This document shows positions 13,823-15,872 of a stretch of 15,872 nt of DNA, one piece after another. The DNA is taken from the NCBI GenBank assembly GCA_903831635.1, contig CAIKYN010000091.1, positions 1 through 15,872 of the forward strand. Direction: 5' to 3'. Every line of letters begins with the position of its first letter. Position 1 is the first letter of the stretch. A model generated the notes under the pieces. The model was not told the origin of the DNA. It was given only the letters and a program-made list of their open reading frames with translations, and ran no database searches. Position numbers and translations under genes: made by a program. This DNA comes from an uncultured Spartobacteria bacterium (GTDB taxonomy: Bacteria > Verrucomicrobiota > Verrucomicrobiia > Chthoniobacterales > UBA6821).

Positions 13823-15399
13823 CAAAATGCGGATTTCAATTGTATGCCTGCCTGATTGTCTAGCCAACCGTAGGTTTGCTCCTGACTCGAAATATTGGTT
13901 CGGATCTGATAGAAGATACTAAGGCCAAGCTTACCATCCTTGAGGAAGTTATAGGTGAGTACCGGTTTTAGAAAGTAGAAGTCGTCGACGCGACCGCTCT
14001 TCACGCTCGGTAGATTGGAAATATATTGGTCGTTTTCCATGCCGAATTGCAGTTCAGGCTGCCAGCGCATGTGTATTTGATGATGGATGGAAAGGGCAGC
14101 TCCCGTCGCAATATAATCTTGGCCTTGGAGGGAGGCCGAGTTGTTGATATTCCTGTAAGCGACCAGGTTGCAGGATGTTGTGGAGCTCATCGTGTAAGTT
14201 GAACCCAGGCTGAAGACAAACGTACCGAAGGAACTCTGCCCGCCCGAAGCGTATTCGTTAGCTTCGAATCCCCCTGCCGCCCTGAGACTCACTTTCCCAG
14301 TATAGAGATAATTCACGACGCCGTTCAGGGTCTGGTATTTTTGATCGGGGCTACCCGCGACAGTATTCACGCCGACTACCGCCTGTGGTCCCAGCGAAAT
14401 CTTGGGAGTAAACTGGTACGTCGGAGTAAATCGTGCCTCGTAGAACTCCGAGTTTTGAAGTCCCGGGCCATTGAAAATGTTTCCTCGCTGCGCCAGAGTG
14501 AGTGTCATGGTCGTTTTGGGGGAGTAAGGATGAATTAAATTGAGTTCATTCTGTAAAAAAGCACCCTTAACAAAGTTTCCGGTATCACGGTTAGGACCAT
14601 TGATGTAACTATACAACGAGCTGTATTGAGCCTTGAGTATATGCCAAGAGTGCTGGGCTTCGAACGACGCGATCTGATCTAGGGAATTTTCTTGAGGCGC
14701 TTTGCTGTATAGATTTTCCGTTGCGTAATAGCTGGCCACGAGATAATCGGCATTTTTACCTCGAAAGTCACCATAGTCCAAAGTGAACCCCAGCCCAAGC
14801 CCTGTAATTGTACTAGCGACAGGATTAGTTTTGGTAATGTAGATGTTGCTATCGTAGCCGTACTGGGCTGAGAGCTTGGGGATGATACGCCAGAGGTGAC
14901 GTGATTCCTCTTGAGGGACCTCCACAATCTCCCTTGGAAGAGTCATCGATGGAGCCATCGTCATGTTTTCTCCGGGGATCGTAGGAAGTCCATGATCGGC
15001 ATCGTCGGGATTAGTTGCTTCCTCGACCGAGACGAGTTGATTTGTGTCCGTAGGGGACACCGTATTGTCGGACTGCAGCGAAGTATTTGAGGGGGCAGTG
15101 AGGTCGCCCGGAGTCATTGGCTTAAGAGGGGAGTCGCTGCCCTGCTGCAGATCATCGGGACTCGGCGGACTCGGCTCCGTCGGGTTGACACTGAGATTGG
15201 GAACCGCACGCCACGGTTTCAGAACTCCTGAGCCTCCTTGGGCATTGGTTCCTTGGTCAGGGGGTGGTGCCGGGAGAGTGTGTCCCCCATCGAGTACTGC
15301 TCCTGCATCACTGGGATTAGCACTCTGCCCACAGACCATCGCGCCGCAAGCCAAGAAGGCAACGGCAAAGAGGCAGCGGAAAGAGAACCCAGAGAACAT
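13822..15399 (-). CDS. Outer-membrane beta-barrel protein of the polysaccharide export locus
   Basis: A 525-residue protein in three parts. The signal peptide is 1-24 (hydrophobic core, cleavage likely after VCG24). A Pro/Ser/Asp/Thr-rich, probably disordered region spans about 25-165. A beta-strand-rich domain of about 355 residues begins at WRIIPKLSAQYGYDSNIYIT (170-189) and ends with a C-terminal Phe, the usual recognition mark for outer-membrane barrel assembly. Alternating polar/hydrophobic stretches rich in Tyr, Gly, Ser and Asn recur about every 20 residues, consistent with 16-18 strands. No enzyme motif is seen. Its position directly before, and coupled to, the short OPX gene suggests it provides the exit pore (inference); a porin of unrelated role is possible. 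A GTG at 15402 precedes the ATG at 15399 chosen here. It lies 20 bases after the repeat-protein stop. Confidence 0.82.
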   Translation of the reverse strand: MFSGFSFRCLFAVAFLACGAMVCGQSANPSDAGAVLDGGHTLPAPPPDQGTNAQGGSGVLKPWRAVPNLSVNPTEPSPPSPDDLQQGSDSPLKPMTPGDLTAPSNTSLQSDNTVSPTDTNQLVSVEEATNPDDADHGLPTIPGENMTMAPSMTLPREIVEVPQEESRHLWRIIPKLSAQYGYDSNIYITKTNPVASTITGLGLGFTLDYGDFRGKNADYLVASYYATENLYSKAPQENSLDQIASFEAQHSWHILKAQYSSLYSYINGPNRDTGNFVKGAFLQNELNLIHPYSPKTTMTLTLAQRGNIFNGPGLQNSEFYEARFTPTYQFTPKISLGPQAVVGVNTVAGSPDQKYQTLNGVVNYLYTGKVSLRAAGGFEANEYASGGQSSFGTFVFSLGSTYTMSSTTSCNLVAYRNINNSASLQGQDYIATGAALSIHHQIHMRWQPELQFGMENDQYISNLPSVKSGRVDDFYFLKPVLTYNFLKDGKLGLSIFYQIRTNISSQEQTYGWLDNQAGIQLKSAF

Positions 15400-15419
15400 C
15401 ACAGCGAAACAGTTGCGAC

Positions 15420-15872
15420 CTAAAAATGAGGCGAGACAGGCTGGGGCGTGGGACTCGAGATCGGTTGGATGGTACTAGGGTTCTGTGTCGTACCCATCAT
15501 TCCTAATATTCCCATATCAGCACCAGCACCATTAAGAGATCCACCACTGGCGATCTGTCCGGCATCCGCCATGATCTGAGCGGCCATGGCGGGATCGGCG
15601 GCGGCAGCGGCTCGTCCGATGGCCAGTGCTTGCGATGGGGCGGCTGTCATGGCGGCCTGGGCGATTGCCACACCCAAGCCGGGAGCCGCAGCAATCGCAG
15701 CAGTTGTGATGGCCACAGCCTGCGAGGGAGCGGCTGTGACTGCTGCAAAGACAATCACCTTGGCATAGGCCGGAGCCGCTGCGATGCACGCAGATGTAAT
15801 GGAAGCGGCTTCAGCAGGGGCAGCTCCTACTGCAGCCTCTACCACCGCCAGCACGGCGGCTGCAGCTTGGGA
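15420..15872 (-). CDS. Alanine-rich 15-residue-repeat protein, C-terminal part (cut by window edge)
   Basis: The frame is open to the right edge, so the start is outside the window; 150 codons are seen. The visible N-terminal two thirds consist of tandem 15-residue units with the pattern xxAxxIxxAAxxAAP. Clear copies are AEAASITSACIAAAP, AYAKVIVFAAVTAAP, SQAVAITTAAIAAAP, GLGVAIAQAAMTAAP and SQALAIGRAAAAADP, preceded by another and followed by a degenerate one. Each would form a short amphipathic helix ended by proline. The tail is Gly/Ala-rich, then Ser/Pro/Thr/Gln-rich, ending in SPHF. No catalytic motif or recognisable family is visible and the function is unknown. As it precedes the export genes by 20 bases, it likely belongs to the same operon and acts in the envelope (inference). 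A signal peptide, if any, would be beyond the edge. Confidence 0.75.
   Translation of the reverse strand, partial: SQAAAAVLAVVEAAVGAAPAEAASITSACIAAAPAYAKVIVFAAVTAAPSQAVAITTAAIAAAPGLGVAIAQAAMTAAPSQALAIGRAAAAADPAMAAQIMADAGQIASGGSLNGAGADMGILGMMGTTQNPSTIQPISSPTPQPVSPHF
15591..15860 (-). repeat. Six tandem 45-bp repeats encoding a 15-residue Ala-rich unit
   Basis: Unit boundaries, set by the closing proline, fall at 15860-15816, 15815-15771, 15770-15726, 15725-15681, 15680-15636 and 15635-15591. Units 3+4 and 5+6 also resemble each other as pairs (both have TAAP-SQA at the junction), suggesting a 90-bp higher-order duplication. DNA identity between units is moderate, so the array is old or under selection at the protein level. 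Confidence 0.8.

Noticed and set aside
15044..15478. Plus-strand open frame of 144 codons opposite the start of the barrel gene
   Set aside because: It arises from the Pro/Ser-rich region read backwards; it spans the operon gap and has no motif.
15591..15860. 45-bp repeats considered as a CRISPR array or non-coding satellite
   Set aside because: There are no unique spacers, similarity is strongest at the protein level, and the frame stays open across all units.

Overview
The window is one long, tightly packed minus-strand operon for making and exporting an extracellular or capsular polysaccharide; I see no plus-strand gene. Fifteen coding regions run in transcription order from the right edge to the left edge, mostly separated by gaps of 5-70 bases or by short overlaps. 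A Gram-negative envelope is certain (outer-membrane beta-barrel, polysaccharide export lipoprotein-family protein, Sec signal peptides). Few genes have a Shine-Dalgarno sequence and several start with GTG or TTG. That, with the alanine-rich 15-residue-repeat protein at the head of the cluster, makes me lean to Verrucomicrobiota or a relative, but this is only a tentative guess.

Layout, in transcription order. (1) 15872-9850, envelope module: a truncated Ala-rich repeat protein, a 525-residue outer-membrane beta-barrel protein, a short Wza/OPX protein, a Wzc-type co-polymerase/tyrosine autokinase, and a secreted GH16 glycoside hydrolase. (2) 9831-5968, export and capping module: Wzm-type ABC permease, small SAM methyltransferase, GT4-like glycosyltransferase, and Wzt-type ATPase with an extra C-terminal carbohydrate-binding domain. 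(3) 5943-199, chain assembly and decoration: GT61, sulfotransferase, GT61, GT2, sulfotransferase, GT2. (4) 88-1: the first 29 codons of UDP-galactopyranose mutase (glf), which continues off the left edge.

How they may work together (inference): cytoplasmic glycosyltransferases build a chain that probably contains galactofuranose, because glf is present. Two sulfotransferases sulfate it and the methyltransferase may modify it or cap its end. Wzm/Wzt moves the finished chain across the inner membrane, with the Wzt C-terminal domain perhaps reading the end. The Wzc-like protein links inner membrane to periplasm, and the short OPX protein may dock on the beta-barrel to form the outer-membrane exit. 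GH16 may trim or release polymer. No Wzx flippase, Wzy polymerase, priming phosphoglycosyltransferase or ligase is in the window.

The most notable points are: a short OPX gene translationally coupled to a beta-barrel gene, resembling recently described two-part outer-membrane polysaccharide exporters; a kinase-type Wzc combined with an ABC transporter; two sulfotransferases interleaved with glycosyltransferases; the 15-residue-repeat protein; and a methyltransferase and a glycosyltransferase in the same frame separated by one TGA. No tRNA, rRNA, insertion sequence, CRISPR array or clear promoter was seen.
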